A stretch of DNA of 64,000 bases from Pseudomonas citronellolis (GTDB lineage: Bacteria > Pseudomonadota > Gammaproteobacteria > Pseudomonadales > Pseudomonadaceae). Position 1 is the first letter of the stretch; each line of letters begins with the position of its first letter. A model generated the notes under the pieces. It saw nothing but the letters and a program-made list of their open reading frames with translations, was not told the origin of the DNA and ran no database searches. Below are positions 8,489-17,369 of the stretch, in pieces. Both the position numbers and the translations under genes were made by a program. The stretch is taken from assembly GCF_900112375.1 (NCBI RefSeq), contig NZ_FOLS01000010.1:124001-188000 (forward strand). The letters are read 5' to 3'.

Positions 8489-10327
8489 ATGCCCGATTAC
8501 CGCTCGAAAACCTCCACCCACGGCCGCAACATGGCCGGCGCCCGCGCCCTCTGGCGCGCCACCGGGATGAAGGACGAAGACTTCAAGAAGCCGATCATCG
8601 CCATCGCCAACTCCTTCACCCAGTTCGTGCCCGGCCACGTGCACCTGAAGGACCTCGGCCAGCTGGTCGCCCGCGAGATCGAGAAGGCCGGCGGCGTGGC
8701 CAAGGAGTTCAACACCATCGCCGTGGACGACGGCATCGCCATGGGCCACGACGGCATGCTCTATTCCCTGCCGTCGCGCGAGATCATCGCCGACTCCGTG
8801 GAATACATGGTCAACGCCCACTGCGCCGACGCCATCGTCTGCATCTCCAACTGCGACAAGATCACCCCCGGCATGCTGATGGCCGCCCTGCGCCTGAACA
8901 TCCCGGTGGTGTTCGTCTCCGGCGGCCCGATGGAAGCCGGCAAGACCAAGCTGGCCAGCCACGGCCTGGACCTGGTCGACGCCATGGTGGTCGCGGCGGA
9001 CGATTCCTGCTCCGACGAGAAGGTCGCCGAATACGAGCGCAGCGCCTGCCCCACCTGCGGCTCCTGCTCCGGCATGTTCACCGCCAACTCGATGAACTGC
9101 CTGACCGAGGCCCTGGGCCTGTCGCTGCCGGGCAACGGCTCGACCCTGGCCACCCACGCCGACCGCGAGCAGCTGTTCCTGCGTGCCGGACGCCTGGCCG
9201 TGGAACTGTGCCAGCGCTACTACGGCGAAGGCGACGACAGCGTACTGCCGCGCAACGTCGCCAGCTTCAAGGCCTTCGAGAACGCCATGACCCTGGACAT
9301 CGCCATGGGCGGCTCGACCAACACCATCCTGCACCTGCTGGCCGCAGCGCAGGAGGCGGAGATCGCCTTCGACCTGCGCGACATCGATCGCCTGTCGCGC
9401 AAGGTGCCGCAGCTGTGCAAGGTGGCGCCGAACATCCAGAAGTACCACATGGAAGACGTGCACCGCGCCGGCGGCATCTTCTCCATCCTCGGCGAGCTGG
9501 CCCGTGGCGGCCTGCTGCACACCGACGTACCGACCGTGCACAGCCCGAGCATGGCCGACGCCATCGCCCAGTGGGACATCACCCAGACCCGTGACGAAGC
9601 CGTCCATACCTTCTTCAAGGCAGGCCCCGCCGGCATCCCCACCCAGACCGCGTTCAGCCAGAACACCCGCTGGCCGAGCCTGGACGACGACCGCGCCGAA
9701 GGCTGCATCCGCAGCGTCGAGCACGCCTACTCCGCCGAAGGCGGCCTGGCCGTGCTGTACGGCAACATCGCCCTCGACGGCTGCGTGGTGAAGACCGCCG
9801 GTGTGGACGAGTCGATCCACGTGTTCGAAGGCAGCGCGAAGATCTTCGAAAGCCAGGACGCCGCAGTGAAGGGCATTCTCGCCGACGAGGTGAAGCCGGG
9901 CGACATCGTGATCATCCGCTACGAAGGCCCGAAAGGCGGCCCGGGCATGCAGGAAATGCTCTACCCCACCAGCTACCTGAAGTCCAAGGGCCTGGGCAAA
10001 CAATGCGCCCTGCTCACCGACGGCCGCTTCTCCGGCGGCACCTCGGGCCTGTCCATCGGCCACGCCTCGCCGGAAGCCGCCGCGGGCGGCGCCATCGGCC
10101 TGGTGCAGGACGGCGACAAGGTACTGATCGACATCCCCAACCGCAGCATCAACCTGCTGGTCAGCGATGAAGAACTGGCCGCCCGCCGCATCGAGCAGGA
10201 CAAGAAGGGCTGGAAGCCGGCGCAGCCGCGCGCCCGCAAGGTCAGTACTGCGCTGAAGGCTTATGCGTTGCTGGCTACCAGTGCTGACAAAGGGGCTGTC
10301 CGAAATAAAGCTCTACTGGAGGGGTAA
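8489..10327 (+). CDS. ilvD: Dihydroxy-acid dehydratase
   Basis: Dehydrates 2,3-dihydroxy-isovalerate and -methylvalerate in valine, isoleucine and leucine synthesis, using a cytosolic iron-sulfur cluster. The 612-residue length fits the long IlvD type. Cluster and active-site segments are visible: [10 protein letters not shown] (near residue 123), [17 protein letters not shown] (near residue 195), and the C-terminal [13 protein letters not shown] signature. The ATG is preceded by GCAGGAACTCGTC. A strong terminator follows. Isoleucine synthesis is also represented in this window by ilvA (27755-29269), although the two are not in one operon. Confidence 0.97.
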   Translation: MPDYRSKTSTHGRNMAGARALWRATGMKDEDFKKPIIAIANSFTQFVPGHVHLKDLGQLVAREIEKAGGVAKEFNTIAVDDGIAMGHDGMLYSLPSREIIADSVEYMVNAHCADAIVCISNCDKITPGMLMAALRLNIPVVFVSGGPMEAGKTKLASHGLDLVDAMVVAADDSCSDEKVAEYERSACPTCGSCSGMFTANSMNCLTEALGLSLPGNGSTLATHADREQLFLRAGRLAVELCQRYYGEGDDSVLPRNVASFKAFENAMTLDIAMGGSTNTILHLLAAAQEAEIAFDLRDIDRLSRKVPQLCKVAPNIQKYHMEDVHRAGGIFSILGELARGGLLHTDVPTVHSPSMADAIAQWDITQTRDEAVHTFFKAGPAGIPTQTAFSQNTRWPSLDDDRAEGCIRSVEHAYSAEGGLAVLYGNIALDGCVVKTAGVDESIHVFEGSAKIFESQDAAVKGILADEVKPGDIVIIRYEGPKGGPGMQEMLYPTSYLKSKGLGKQCALLTDGRFSGGTSGLSIGHASPEAAAGGAIGLVQDGDKVLIDIPNRSINLLVSDEELAARRIEQDKKGWKPAQPRARKVSTALKAYALLATSADKGAVRNKALLEG

Positions 10328-10360
10328 GCAGTTAGCTGTAGAGAAAAACTCCCGACGTCA

Positions 10361-10397
10361 ACAAAGCCCGGCATGATTACCGGGCTTTGTTTTATTA
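10361..10397 (+). terminator. Intrinsic terminator of ilvD
   Basis: Stem ACAAAGCCCGG / CCGGGCTTTGT with an 8-nt loop, then TTTTATT. It lies between ilvD and the converging pilin gene, and its A-rich left flank may let it serve both. Confidence 0.9.
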
Positions 10398-10496
10398 GGA
10401 GTAAAACCACGTGAATGCTCACACCGCATCCAAACAGCAACAACTCTCAGAAACCTAGCACATATAAATCCTCGCCAGCCAATAGCTCAAGCCAAC

Positions 10497-11039
10497 TTAA
10501 AGCCTGCAATTAGCAGGAGCAAAACTATTATTGGCAACGTCATTTACAGCACAGCCCCAAACTATGGGTAAATTTGGATTCAAAGTGCCAGCCGGAACAC
10601 CTGCAGTAATGGCACCCGTTCCAGGCGTAAGTGTCAAGGTCAAGGGGCTTTGCGGGACAGGGACAACCCCAGTATAGGTAATGGTTATGGCACCATCTCC
10701 AGCAGTCGCGGCGCCAGCGCTTACAGCCGCAATCGCTATGCTTGCAACATCACGCGTAGCGGCGAACTGAAACCCAGTATTCACAGTGTTAGCTGCGGCG
10801 GCAGTTGGTGCACCGGTGCCAGCATACGCATTGACCGCCAAACCGGCATTGGCTGCATATGTTTCGCTCAGAGCAACTTTCGCTGCCGTGGCCAAATTCA
10901 ACCCCTCGGTAACACGTGCTCGTATGGTGTAGTTCTGGTACTGCGGAATCGCAATGGCGGCCAAGATACCGATGATAGCCACAACGATCATTAGCTCAAT
11001 AAGGGTGAAACCTTTCTGTGTAGTATGTCGCCTTTTCAT
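10497..11039 (-). CDS. Type IV pilin, PilA-like, at an orphan locus
   Basis: Structural subunit of a type IV pilus. The 180-residue precursor has a class III leader [10 protein letters not shown] cut before Phe by a PilD-type peptidase, then [27 protein letters not shown] with Glu at mature position 5, the usual assembly helix. The C-terminal end has the pilin disulfide loop: WGC then 14 residues then C (NCRL). The start at 11039 is chosen over in-frame ATGs at 11051 and 11057 because GGAG lies 6 nt upstream and the leader is shorter. No pilus assembly gene is adjacent. The gene and flanks are visibly lower in GC than neighbours and sit between ilvD and the permease, adjacent genes in PAO1 as I recall, suggesting acquisition. 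Whether it is a major or accessory pilin is unknown. Confidence 0.92.
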   Translation of the reverse strand: MKRRHTTQKGFTLIELMIVVAIIGILAAIAIPQYQNYTIRARVTEGLNLATAAKVALSETYAANAGLAVNAYAGTGAPTAAAANTVNTGFQFAATRDVASIAIAAVSAGAATAGDGAITITYTGVVPVPQSPLTLTLTPGTGAITAGVPAGTLNPNLPIVWGCAVNDVANNSFAPANCRL

Positions 11040-11338
11040 TTCAGTCTCCATGATCATGAATTTAGTCCGCCCAAAGAACCATGGGCGAAGTTAATTAAAT
11101 GACTCATGAATGGGACCGATATGTAGTCCACTTCTTCAAGGCAAAGCTGAAATTTCTGCTGACTTCGATATATCTGGACAACACCCAAAACAAGTGACCA
11201 ATAACGGCAGATAATGCCCTTAAAACCGACATTTACTGACAGTTAGTGTCACCTCCCAAAGAAAAATCCCTGCCCTATGGCACTGTCCGATCCTGCCTCC
11301 ACCCCGTAAAATCCCGCTCTTTTTCCCGGACTGCCGCC
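11040..11338. other. AT-rich intergenic region, pilin / nucleobase permease
   Basis: About 300 bp, markedly AT-richer than the genome, lying between divergent genes and so containing the pilin promoter (minus strand) and the permease promoter (plus strand). I looked for a sigma-54 TGGCAC-N5-TTGC pilin promoter and found none with intact GG and GC elements. The last 30 bp share the 16-nt CGCTCTTTTTCCCGGA leader with rlmI. Confidence 0.5.
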
Positions 11339-12727
11339 ATGAGCTCCCTCGAGAACCCCGTCACCGCCGACAAGGCCCAGCGCGACCTGGTCTACGGCCT
11401 GGAAGACCGTCCCGCCCTGCCCGTCGCGCTGCTCGCAGCGCTGCAGCACCTGCTGGCGATCATCGTGCCGATCGTCACCCCCGGTCTGCTGATCTGCCAG
11501 GCGCTGGGCGTTTCCGCCCGCGACACCAACCTGATCGTGTCTATGTCGCTGGTCATCTCCGGCATCGCCACCTTCGTCCAGTGCAAGCGCTTCGGGCCGT
11601 TCGGCGCCGGGCTGCTGATCGTCCAGGGCACCAGCTTCAACTTCGTCGGCCCGCTGATCGCCGGCGGGGCGCTGATGGTCAAGCAGGGCACGCCGGTGGA
11701 GCAGGTGATGGCGGCCATCTTCGGCGTGGTCATGGCCGGCTCCTTCGTGGAGATGGGCGTGTCGCGCATCCTGCCGTTCGTGAAGCGACTGATCACCCCG
11801 CTGGTGACCGGCATCGTGGTGCTGATGATCGGCCTCACCCTGATCAAGGTCGGCCTGATCAGCATGGGCGGTGGCTTCAGCGCCATGGGCAACGGCACCT
11901 TCGCCAATGGCGAGAACCTGCTGCTGTCCGGCACCGTGCTGGCGATCATCGTGGTGCTCAACCGCATCCCGGTGGTGTGGATGCGCAGCGGCGCCATCGT
12001 CATCGCCCTGGCCGTGGGCTACGTGCTGGCCGGCTACCTGGGCCGCCTGGACTTCAGCGGCATGCACCAGGCCGCGCTGTTCCAGGTGCCGACGCCGCTG
12101 CACTTCGGCCTGAGCTTCTCCTGGGCGCTGTTCATCCCCATGCTGGTGATCTACCTGGTCACCTCGCTGGAGGCCATCGGCGACGTCACCGCCACCAGCC
12201 AGGTGTCGAAGCAGCCGGTGGAAGGCCCGCTGTGGATGCAACGGATCAAGGGCGGAGTGCTGGTGAATGGCGCCAACTCGCTGCTGGCGGGCATCTTCAA
12301 CACCTTCCCCAGCTCGGTCTTCGCGCAGAACAACGGGGTGATCCAGCTGACCGGCGTGGCCAGCCGCCATATCGGCCTGTGGATCGCCGCGATGCTGGTG
12401 GTGCTCGGCCTGTTCCCCAGCGTCGCCGGGGTGATCCAGGCGGTGCCCGAGCCGGTGCTCGGCGGCGCGGCCATGGTGATGTTCGGCGCGGTGGCCGCCT
12501 CGGGCATCAACATCCTCGCCGGCACCCACCTCGACCGCCGTGCCCTGCTGATCATCGCGGTCAGCCTGGCCCTCGGCCTGGGCGTGTCGCAGGTACCGGA
12601 GTTCCTCGCGCACATGCCGGCGGCGCTGCGCAACGTGCTGGAGTCCGGCGTCGCCACCGGCGGCATCTGCGCCCTGCTGCTGAACTGGTTCCTGCCGGAA
12701 GCACCGGCGGCCAGGGCCCAGCACTGA
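11339..12727 (+). CDS. Nucleobase:cation symporter-2 family permease (uracil/xanthine type)
   Basis: Inner-membrane transporter that probably imports a purine or pyrimidine base with H+ or Na+. The 462-residue protein has many hydrophobic segments and the NCS2 signature QNNGVIQLTG (around residue 335), followed by VASRH. The start at 11339 (MSSLENPV) is preferred over an upstream in-frame start because the family begins with a short hydrophilic N-terminus and the upstream part is intergenic in character. Substrate (uracil, xanthine, urate) cannot be set from sequence alone. An intrinsic terminator follows immediately and touches the next gene. Confidence 0.88.
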   Translation: MSSLENPVTADKAQRDLVYGLEDRPALPVALLAALQHLLAIIVPIVTPGLLICQALGVSARDTNLIVSMSLVISGIATFVQCKRFGPFGAGLLIVQGTSFNFVGPLIAGGALMVKQGTPVEQVMAAIFGVVMAGSFVEMGVSRILPFVKRLITPLVTGIVVLMIGLTLIKVGLISMGGGFSAMGNGTFANGENLLLSGTVLAIIVVLNRIPVVWMRSGAIVIALAVGYVLAGYLGRLDFSGMHQAALFQVPTPLHFGLSFSWALFIPMLVIYLVTSLEAIGDVTATSQVSKQPVEGPLWMQRIKGGVLVNGANSLLAGIFNTFPSSVFAQNNGVIQLTGVASRHIGLWIAAMLVVLGLFPSVAGVIQAVPEPVLGGAAMVMFGAVAASGINILAGTHLDRRALLIIAVSLALGLGVSQVPEFLAHMPAALRNVLESGVATGGICALLLNWFLPEAPAARAQH

Positions 12728-12734
12728 GCCAGCC

Positions 12735-12765
12735 ACGACGCCACCCTCGGGTGGCGTCGTCGTTT
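12735..12765 (+). terminator. Intrinsic terminator of the nucleobase permease gene
   Basis: Perfect 12-bp stem ACGACGCCACCC / GGGTGGCGTCGT with a 2-nt centre, followed by CGTTT. It ends 11 bp before the next start codon, so the phosphoesterase gene must get its message by readthrough or from a promoter inside the hairpin region. Confidence 0.85.
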
Positions 12766-12776
12766 ATGCTGGATGC

Positions 12777-13244
12777 ATGAGCATTTCCCTGCGCGTCGGC
12801 GTGATCGCCGACACCCACAACCTGCTGCGCTCCGAAGCCCTGGAAGCCCTGCGCGGCTGCCAGCGCCTGCTGCACCTGGGCGACATCGGCAAGCCGGCGA
12901 TCCTCGATGCGCTGCGCCAACTGGCGCCGCTGGACGTGGTGCGCGGCAACAACGACACCGAAGCCTGGGCCGAGGCCATTCCCGAAACCCTGAGCCTGGA
13001 ACTGGGCGGGCTGCGCCTGTACCTGATCCACGACCTCAAGCAACTGGCCATCGATCCACGGGCCGAAGGCTTCGACGTGGTGCTGGCCGGGCATTCACAC
13101 AAGCCGCAGCAGGAAGTGCGCGACGGGGTGCTCTATCTCAACCCCGGCAGCGCCGGGCCGCGGCGCTTCAAGCTGCCGATCTCGCTGGCGATCCTGAGCA
13201 TCGCGGGCGGACAGGCTTCGGTGGAAATGATCACGCTCGACTGA
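12777..13244 (+). CDS. YfcE/MJ0936-type metallophosphoesterase
   Basis: Small (155 aa) calcineurin-like phosphodiesterase. The metal-binding motifs appear in order: GVIADTHN (D-x-H) at the N-terminus, LLHLGDIG (GD), VRGNNDTE (GNND), LIHD and AGHSHKPQ (GHSH) towards the end, then YLNPGSAGPRR, typical of the YfcE family. Enzymes of this family cleave phosphodiesters such as bis-p-nitrophenyl phosphate in vitro; the natural substrate is uncertain. The spacing of only 49 bp from the permease stop, with a terminator between, makes co-transcription doubtful. Confidence 0.88.
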   Translation: MSISLRVGVIADTHNLLRSEALEALRGCQRLLHLGDIGKPAILDALRQLAPLDVVRGNNDTEAWAEAIPETLSLELGGLRLYLIHDLKQLAIDPRAEGFDVVLAGHSHKPQQEVRDGVLYLNPGSAGPRRFKLPISLAILSIAGGQASVEMITLD

Positions 13245-13250
13245 ACGTAG

Positions 13251-13407
13251 GGCGTATAACCGTTCGCGGTTATACGCCGCTACACCTTGCCCACCAGTCA
13301 ACTCCGTCGCTGAGCCCGCAGCGCCCTGAGACAGGCGCTTCGTGTTCAAAGCCGCAACACCCTTCGGCCAAGGCCAAACGGCGTATAACCGCGAACGGTT
13401 ATACGCC
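13251..13407. repeat. Two opposed copies of the 28-bp palindrome (copies 2 and 3)
   Basis: Copy 2 spans 13251-13278 (loop TTCG) and copy 3 spans 13380-13407 (loop CGAA), in opposite orientation, separated by about 100 bp of unique sequence. Copy 3 ends at the base before the stop codon of the minus-strand GTPase gene (13408-13410). The pair fills the gap between two converging genes, as expected of dispersed extragenic palindromes. Confidence 0.85.
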
Positions 13408-14781
13408 CTACCGTTCCAATAGCTGTTGAGCCAGGGCGTCGACCTGCTCCTGGCGTTCGCTCTTGTCCACCCGCTTGCGGCCATTCAAGGTCGACCATTC
13501 CGGGTGCGCCCGCGCCTTGCGCAGCGCCTCGGGCAGCTTGCCCTCGCGCCATTGCTTGTCTTCCGGCGAAGCAACGCGGATCGCCTCCATGGCCGCATGG
13601 CCCCGCGCCTGCAATGCCGCCAGCAACTGGCGCTGGCGCAGGGCGAGCAGGCGCAGCACGCTGTCGTCCACCGAAAGTTCGCGCTGGCCCTTGAGCTTGC
13701 CGAGCAGGCGCTGGCCGTAATGGCCGACAGTCTGCCAGGCGCCGCCGGCCAGGGCGCCGAGGGCGGTGGCGGCGCCCAGGGTCAGGCCGCCCACCAGCAG
13801 GTCTATCCCCGCGCCAGCCGCGGCGCCGGCAGCTACCCCGCCGCCCAGGCGCACGCCGAGTTGGCGCAGGGTTTCGGGGTTGAACAGATCATCGCCCCAG
13901 CGTCCATCCAGCAGCGGCAGGTCGGCAGCGCGGGCGTCGTCCTTGCGGAAGGCATAGAGGCGCAGCAGGGCCTGCACGCAGGCTTCCTCGCGCTTGCGCA
14001 CGCGGTCGCGCAACACTTCGGTGGCCTGGCGGATGGCCTCGGCATCGCCCGGCACCAGGTCGCGGCAGGCGGCAACGTCCACCAGCAGTTCGGCGATCAG
14101 CTTGGCGCCGGCTTCGCGGCGTGCCACGGCCTGGGCCTCGTGGTCCCGGATCAGCCGTTCCAGCTGCGGGCGCGACTTCTCCAGCAGCAGCGCCAGGCTT
14201 TCGTAGAGCCGGCGTTCGCCGTCCAGCGGCGGCGCCACGCTGTCGAAGCGCACCAGCGCGTGCAGGCCCAGGCGCGACAGGGCCTCGCGCCACTGCTCCT
14301 CACGGTGGTTGGCGCTGGCGACGAAGTTCAGCACCGGCAGCAGCGGCCGCGCGCAGCCGGCGAGCACCGCCAGCTCGTCGCGGTACTTGGCCAGCACCGG
14401 TTCGCGGGCGTCGATCACATAGAGCCCGGCATCGGACGCCTGCAACTGGCGCAGCACCTTGGCTTCCTGTTCGAAGCGGCCGCGCGCCTCGCTGCCATCG
14501 AGGAAGCGACGCAGCTTCTCCGGGCCGTCGAGGCGCTCGCCGGGGCGTTCCAGGGCGTCGAGAAAGTCGCGCAGGGCGATGGCATCCTCCAGGCCCGGCG
14601 TGTCGTACAGCTCCAGCAACGACTCGCCGTCCACCGACAGGCGCGCACCCTCGACGTGGCGGGTGGTGCTGGGACGGTGCGAGACCTCGCCGAAGCCGAC
14701 GTCGCGGGTCAGGGTGCGCAGCAGCGAGGTCTTGCCGACGTTGGTGTGGCCGACCACGGCCAGCCTGAGGGGATCAGTCAT
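13408..14781 (-). CDS. GTPase with DUF3482 domain
   Basis: Predicted P-loop GTPase of 457 residues. Seen: G1 loop GHTNVGKTS at residues 11-19, a G2-like STTRHVEG, G3 DTPG at residues 60-63, and a degenerate G4 region (VLNFVAS instead of NKxD). The C-terminal half is the DUF3482 region, with a glycine/alanine-rich hydrophobic stretch (GGGVAAGAAAGAGIDLLVGG) that may insert in or touch the membrane. Its start overlaps the end of the upstream DUF2868 gene by 8 nt, so the two are translationally coupled and probably work together at the inner membrane. The cellular role is not established to my knowledge. Confidence 0.85.
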   Translation of the reverse strand: MTDPLRLAVVGHTNVGKTSLLRTLTRDVGFGEVSHRPSTTRHVEGARLSVDGESLLELYDTPGLEDAIALRDFLDALERPGERLDGPEKLRRFLDGSEARGRFEQEAKVLRQLQASDAGLYVIDAREPVLAKYRDELAVLAGCARPLLPVLNFVASANHREEQWREALSRLGLHALVRFDSVAPPLDGERRLYESLALLLEKSRPQLERLIRDHEAQAVARREAGAKLIAELLVDVAACRDLVPGDAEAIRQATEVLRDRVRKREEACVQALLRLYAFRKDDARAADLPLLDGRWGDDLFNPETLRQLGVRLGGGVAAGAAAGAGIDLLVGGLTLGAATALGALAGGAWQTVGHYGQRLLGKLKGQRELSVDDSVLRLLALRQRQLLAALQARGHAAMEAIRVASPEDKQWREGKLPEALRKARAHPEWSTLNGRKRVDKSERQEQVDALAQQLLER

Positions 14782-16165
14782 GTCCGCTCTCCAGCCATGC
14801 CAGGGGCGATGCGCCGCTGTGCGCCAGGTTCAGCTTGTCGATGGCGGCATGCCAGTCGGCCAGGCGGTCGCTGTCCAGGCCGCTGCCCGCCGGCGGCTGC
14901 AGCAGCCAGACGCGGGTGGCGCCGGCGCAGCGCGACAGCTCGGCGATCAGCGCCAGGGTGCCGCGGTCCGGCGAGCGCCGCGGGTCGCAGGCGATGGCCA
15001 GGCGCGCCGGCGGATAGCGGGTCAATTGTTCCAGCAGGCGGCGGCGCTGCGCGCCATCGTCCAGCACGCCGGCATCGGCCACGCCGGCCGGCAGCTTCGG
15101 CGGCCAGGGCTGGCTGTCGTCCAGTTCGATGGCCACCAGCAGGGCGCCGTCCGCGCTGGCGGCGGGGTTCTGCGCCTGGGGCTCGACCAGGCTGGCCGGC
15201 GCGGCATCGTTGACGCCCAGGCGCTCGCTGCTGGGCAGCAGGCGTTCGCGCAGCAGGCTGTAGCCGGGCAGCGAGAGGTCCAGGCGCAACGCCGCGCGGC
15301 CGCGGCGCCAGCGCCACAGGCAGAAGGCCCAGAGCAGCAGGCGCGGCAGCAGGCCGTAGACCGCCAGGATGCCCACCAGCCAGCCGGCCCAGGCATGGCG
15401 CGCCGCCTCGCTGGCCACCAGGGCATCGCCGCTGGCGCGCACCAGGTCGCTGTCCGGCAGCGGGAAGCCCAGCAACGAAGGCAGCGCGCCGAGGCCCTGG
15501 GTGAGGAAGACGAAGGTGTCGCCGCCGAGGATGGTGGTTTCCCAGACGAAGCCGTAGCGCCGCGTCGAGAGCAACGCCAGCAGCACCACCATGGCCGAAC
15601 CCAGGGCCAGCAGCCACAGGCCGTGGACCAGCATGCCCAGCGCCCAGCGCGTCAGGCGCTGGCGGCCGAGCAGCACCAGCAGCGCCGGCGCCAGTTGCGC
15701 GGCGCGGGCATCGCGCGCCAGCTTGCCGCTCAGCCACAACCACAGGCGGCCCAAGGCCCCGGCCGCCTCGCCGCCGCCGAGGGCGAAGCCCGCGGCCCAG
15801 CCGAGCAGCATCAGCAGGTCCAGGCCGAGCAGGCTGGCCAGGGCCCAGAACACGTTGACCGGGCGCTGGCCATCGCCGAGTGCGGCCAGCGCCAGGCCGG
15901 CGCCGCTGAGCAGGGCGAGGAAGATCAACAGGTAGAAGGCCAGTTGCGCGCCCTGTTTCCACAGGCGCAGGGCGCTGTCCAGCCCGTCGCGGCCGGCCAG
16001 CCACAGGGCGCGGTTCTCGATGCGCCGGGGCAGTTCGCCGCCGGCGGCGATGGCGCGGCGGTTGGCCTCGGCGTCCTCCAGCGGGCCGGCCTGCTCCTCG
16101 CGCAGGCGCACGGCTTCGCACAGCCACAGTCGGTCGAAGGCGGAAGGTGGGGCGCTATCGCTCAC
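14774..16165 (-). CDS. DUF2868 integral membrane protein
   Basis: A 463-residue inner-membrane protein of unknown function. Hydrophobic segments include AFYLLIFLALLSGAGLALAA, the LLGLDLLMLLGWAAGFALGG region, WALGMLVHGLWLLALGSAMV, and AWAGWLVGILAVYGLLPRLL; the last 150 residues look soluble, with LLVAIELDD and a TRVWLLQPP strand suggesting a cytoplasmic alpha/beta domain. The start is a GTG at 16165 (VSDSAPPSAFDRL) with GGAG 5 nt upstream; frames further upstream would run antisense through another gene. The stop overlaps the GTPase start by 8 nt. DUF2868/DUF3482 pairing is a known conserved gene neighbourhood, but its biology is undescribed as far as I know. Confidence 0.82.
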   Translation of the reverse strand: MSDSAPPSAFDRLWLCEAVRLREEQAGPLEDAEANRRAIAAGGELPRRIENRALWLAGRDGLDSALRLWKQGAQLAFYLLIFLALLSGAGLALAALGDGQRPVNVFWALASLLGLDLLMLLGWAAGFALGGGEAAGALGRLWLWLSGKLARDARAAQLAPALLVLLGRQRLTRWALGMLVHGLWLLALGSAMVVLLALLSTRRYGFVWETTILGGDTFVFLTQGLGALPSLLGFPLPDSDLVRASGDALVASEAARHAWAGWLVGILAVYGLLPRLLLWAFCLWRWRRGRAALRLDLSLPGYSLLRERLLPSSERLGVNDAAPASLVEPQAQNPAASADGALLVAIELDDSQPWPPKLPAGVADAGVLDDGAQRRRLLEQLTRYPPARLAIACDPRRSPDRGTLALIAELSRCAGATRVWLLQPPAGSGLDSDRLADWHAAIDKLNLAHSGASPLAWLESGHD

Positions 16166-16349
16166 AGTGTCTCCGGCACGGGTTCCTGGGGCGCAAGCAT
16201 AACCGCTGCGCCGCGCCGCGTCCGCCCGCCAGCTCTCCGGGGTAACGGTAACACCGGAGCCCGCCGACCGAACCAAGGAAGGGCTTACCCGGCGCGCCCA
16301 CGGGTATAGGGTGCGAAAGCCAACCAGAACAACAACAACGAGGCCCGCC

Positions 16350-17369
16350 ATGCCGCGCGTCCTGCCCTGCGCCCTGCTCCTGCTGGCCGCCGCCCACGCG
16401 GCGGCCGTGGAAACGCCCCCGGTGCGCCCCTCCGAGTGGGGCCCGGACACCCCGCTGATGCAGGCGGTGCCGCCGCGCCAGCTGGACGACAAGGTCGGCC
16501 AGCGCGCCTCCGACAGCGACGAGTCGAAGCTGTGGATAAGCCACACCGACTTCCGCCTGCACGACGACATCGGCTTCTTCATCCGCCGCATGCTGATCCG
16601 CATGAGCTCCAACGGCCCCAAGGGCACGCCGCTGATGCTCGACGACCCCAGGGCCATGGTCGCGCGCATCCAGGCCGGCGACATCTTCGTCGCCGACGCC
16701 ACCCTCGCCACCCTGCTCAACGCCGAACTGCGCAGCGCCGACGCGCCGGTGCGCAACCTGGTCCTGGCCACCCGCAAGGGCGGCCAGGAAGTGCGCGGCG
16801 AGCTGCTGCGCAAGGGCCGCTGGCGGCCGCTGCGGATGCTCACCGGCATCGAGCAGGCCGGCCCGCTGAAGGTGGCGCTGGTGCCGCAACGCATCTTCGT
16901 CGACGGCGTGGACGTCACCCCTTCGCTGAGCGCCGCCTCCATCGAGATGTCCGAGGTGCTGCAACTGCACACCGCGCACATGCAGCTGCTCGGCAACCGC
17001 ATCCTGGTCGACCTCGACGGCCTGTTCCCGCCGCCGCGCCTGGAGTTCGCCGTGCGCAGCCTGAAGCTGGCCGACGGCGGCATGGACCTGCTGCTGGGCG
17101 ACGACCTGGCCAGCCTGCAATGGCCGCAGTTGCAGGCGCCAGAGAGCTACATGTTCATCCAGGGCGGCGACATCAAGATGGCCCGCACCATCCTGGTCAA
17201 GGCCTACGCCCTGTTCACCAGCCTCAGCCCCGGCCAGCCGCTGCTGTTCAACCTCTACGACTACCGCCGCCAGTTGCAATACGGCGAGATCCGCCTGCGC
17301 CAGGACGGCATGGTGCACATCGCGGTGTCGCCGGTGAAGGCGCCGGCACCGCAGGAGAAAGCCCTATGA
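16350..17369 (+). CDS. Exported protein of unknown function (paralogue A)
   Basis: A 339-residue protein with a Sec-type signal peptide (MPRVLPCALLLLAAAHAAAVE), so probably periplasmic. I do not recognise a named family. Segments DDIGFFIRRMLIRMSS, ASIEMSEVLQLHTAHMQLLG, YMFIQGGDIKMARTI, GQPLLFNLYDYRRQLQ and a closing DGMVHIAVSP align in the same order with the next gene product, so the two arose by duplication. The start ATG at 16350 gives a clean signal peptide; longer in-frame starts do not. The gene ends in an ATGA overlap with its paralogue, implying co-expression and possibly a heteromer. Acidic and beta-rich character suggests a binding or scaffold role, but this is a guess. Confidence 0.75.
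   Translation: MPRVLPCALLLLAAAHAAAVETPPVRPSEWGPDTPLMQAVPPRQLDDKVGQRASDSDESKLWISHTDFRLHDDIGFFIRRMLIRMSSNGPKGTPLMLDDPRAMVARIQAGDIFVADATLATLLNAELRSADAPVRNLVLATRKGGQEVRGELLRKGRWRPLRMLTGIEQAGPLKVALVPQRIFVDGVDVTPSLSAASIEMSEVLQLHTAHMQLLGNRILVDLDGLFPPPRLEFAVRSLKLADGGMDLLLGDDLASLQWPQLQAPESYMFIQGGDIKMARTILVKAYALFTSLSPGQPLLFNLYDYRRQLQYGEIRLRQDGMVHIAVSPVKAPAPQEKAL

Noticed and set aside
8456-10063. 535-residue minus-strand open frame over ilvD
   Set aside because: Antisense shadow; ilvD is complete and motif-rich on the plus strand.
11040-11245. Sigma-54 (PilR-type) promoter for the pilin
   Set aside because: The nearest candidates lack the invariant GG and GC pair at -24/-12 spacing; I could not support the call.
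14774-17083. 769-residue extension of the DUF2868 frame
   Set aside because: The N-terminal 300 residues are antisense to the exported-protein gene at 16350-17369 and low-complexity; the GTG at 16165 with GGAG upstream is the supported start.
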